Part shown: one piece after another, positions 63,801 through 64,000 of the stretch
Layout of the letters: each line of letters opens with the position of its first letter
How positions within the stretch are numbered: position 1 is the stretch's first letter
Source of the DNA: Tessaracoccus sp. OH4464_COT-324
GTDB lineage: Bacteria > Actinomycetota > Actinomycetes > Propionibacteriales > Propionibacteriaceae
Length of the DNA stretch: 64,000 nt
Reading direction: 5' to 3'
Assembly (NCBI RefSeq): GCF_003932855.1
Contig: NZ_RQYZ01000001.1
Location: 346,708 to 410,707 of the forward strand
Translations under genes and position numbers: made by a program
The notes under the pieces: generated by a model
Seen by the model: only the letters and a program-made list of their open reading frames with translations
Told to the model about the DNA's origin: nothing
Database searches by the model: none

Positions 63801-64000
63801 GTCGCCTTCGTCCCCGGCCACACCAGCGGGGTGACCGCGGCCGCCTGGCACCCGGGCGGCCACCGGATCGCCACCACCAGCTGGGATGGCAGCTGCATCA
63901 TCTGGGACCCACACACCGGCCAACAACTCACCCGGCTCACCGCCCACACCCGGGCGGTCACCGCGGCCGCCTGGCACCCCGACGGCCACCAACTCGCCAC
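60867..64000 (+). CDS. NLR-like protein: PNP domain, NACHT ATPase, pentapeptide and WD40 repeats (3' end outside window)
   Basis: 1044 codons are visible and the frame is still open at the window end. In order: residues 1-100, helical and basic, possibly winged-helix; 135-360, a nucleoside phosphorylase/nucleosidase domain with VGIAFGVAERKQRIGD, GTVLSGAKLVDNKEYRDRL, EMEG (313-316) and VCDFAAHKD with Asp338; 465-830, a NACHT module with Walker A GEYGAGKT (469-476), Walker B FDGLDE (Asp555, Asp558), sensor SCRTQYF and FAHTSLQEYFLARY; 885-945, pentapeptide repeats (ADLGDANLAQA); from 984, WD40 repeats (GHTSGVTAAAWHPGG, then AHTRAVTAAAWHPDG). Known families: NACHT proteins guard against phage in bacteria, and PNP-like effectors in Detocs and related systems cleave ATP. 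Defence and ATP cleavage here are inference. GAGGAGG at 60855 sets the start. Confidence 0.87.
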   Translation, partial: MADALPDYAVRNYLARLALNETQVRQAAEIAGRLDSAGRVSVARLKEEVFPTVSQATANTNLTRLRKRINELSQELGLQFSMEITKAKRVGPAERHVWFEGLSAYSPTPATPELDAIPEGALLDTRGVESGVQPTAVLLTYNEHEARKLWQVFLSSEAAPPEEQRDDVTYYRLGQVGGFRVIHRRSEQGPYQAQASAARAIGHYNPDVLIAVGIAFGVAERKQRIGDVLVSRHVLDYELARVEPDGGTTHRGLPTAAAAELVARAETVDHAHRHLADWPTVHFGTVLSGAKLVDNKEYRDRLRELHTTVIGGEMEGVGVLAACAHEPVAAIVVKSVCDFAAHKDSPTKADDQRKAALTSARMVREILARGPLGGAVPRLRRENEGLRREIDRLRNPGLLAPGCPDVERMSSQSDKVLASELFIADVRGSRLSMGYHSSPADEADGTPVVEAMLDWARDGSAPQLFALLGEYGAGKTVSCQAFARRLAELRSADPTLPMPIYFNLKSVAEARLAENLEVLVATCMREDWLPKHCPGYTWEAFRSWLRQGPCVVIFDGLDELLVKLDAGGGQLLLSRLLGTLSLLPDAEANARVRLVLSCRTQYFQTLEKQRGFFRGNDRQDLAEDSYSALTLLPLSQRQVRGYLERALPGEEVDKVVALIAEVHNLPELAARPYTLGLLAEFAPELERRRAAGRQIRGVTLYGWTVEQWLARDEAKHFIRPGHKAAFMAELAAWLWRERRNAAPIEEVERVFRAWVRSDEDLSDIYRVGLGASERERLEEDLRTATFIARRDGERGSAFSFAHTSLQEYFLARYLFDAVRADQRQRWRMRIPARETLDFLGQLLAEADDPALAGTLARWKGSYLAEASELHAAYAILANREGYPAASLAGIDLAGARLDDWDFVGTPERPLDLAGARMGGASLRRAAFSHAKLSRADLGDANLAQAIVHACSAAHTRWPAAAPGAAWQEAGLLAPQDKPVAFVPGHTSGVTAAAWHPGGHRIATTSWDGSCIIWDPHTGQQLTRLTAHTRAVTAAAWHPDGHQLA

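Noticed and set aside
60831..63992. A 1053-codon open frame on the minus strand over the NLR-type gene
   Set aside because: It is the antisense shadow of a very GC-rich gene: low-complexity Arg/Gly/Leu/Val composition, no domains, while the plus strand carries clear PNP, NACHT and WD40 motifs.

Overview
The window reads as chromosomal DNA of a high-GC actinobacterium, most likely of the Propionibacteriaceae. Visible support: a pyrophosphate-type phosphofructokinase with the GGDDT motif, closely resembling the Propionibacterium enzyme as I recall it; the actinobacterial RNA polymerase partner RbpA; 20S proteasome subunits; mannoside lipid synthesis genes; and a cobalamin-dependent methionine synthase. 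The family name is an inference from gene content, not a database result.

Layout. 1-14.4 kb: end of rsmB, rpe, a PAC2 protein, metH, a HAD phosphatase, trmI, prcB-prcA, tyrA, cmk, a small NIF3-type protein, an ABC-F ATPase with a candidate leader peptide, and der. 14.4-19.7 kb: tRNA-Pro, a tight roadblock/PAS/PhnD-like operon that looks like a cytosolic sensory module, and a four-gene osmoprotectant (betaine/choline-type) ABC importer. 19.8-25.6 kb: methionine and sulfur genes (metY, metX, metW) interleaved with a secreted phosphodiesterase-fold protein, YbjN and an EI24/CysZ-like membrane protein. 25.5-31.4 kb: a 5'-3' exonuclease, lnt and ppm (lipoprotein acylation and polyprenol-mannose), fxsA-like, rbpA, a glycerophosphodiesterase and pdxY. 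31.4-36 kb: a decayed IS481-type transposase, an HTH-MurA fusion, lpd and DUF2188. 36-45 kb: a GNAT enzyme, a TreS-like GH13 enzyme, DUF1846, a small membrane protein, YciO, an aldo/keto reductase, PPi-PFK and YihY. 45-54.4 kb: two blocks known from mycobacteria joined end to end, garA-ftsR-nuclease-MerR with DUF881-sbp-DUF881-pgsA, then pimA-patA-HIT-thrS. 54.5-60.5 kb: four tRNAs, a CbiX-like protein, msrB, DUF3000, rnd and dxs.

The window ends inside a large gene (from 60867) encoding a nucleoside-phosphorylase-like domain, a NACHT ATPase, pentapeptide repeats and WD40 repeats. This is the architecture of a bacterial NLR-type antiphage sensor with a predicted nucleotide-degrading effector, and it is the most interesting object here. 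A palindromic element sits over its likely promoter.

Expression style. At least 17 genes have a TANNNT-type (one CATAAT) hexamer 6-8 bases before the start codon and no Shine-Dalgarno sequence, which predicts leaderless mRNAs. Genes inside operons, and the NLR gene, instead use SD sites or overlapping stop-start junctions. I used this pattern to choose several starts.
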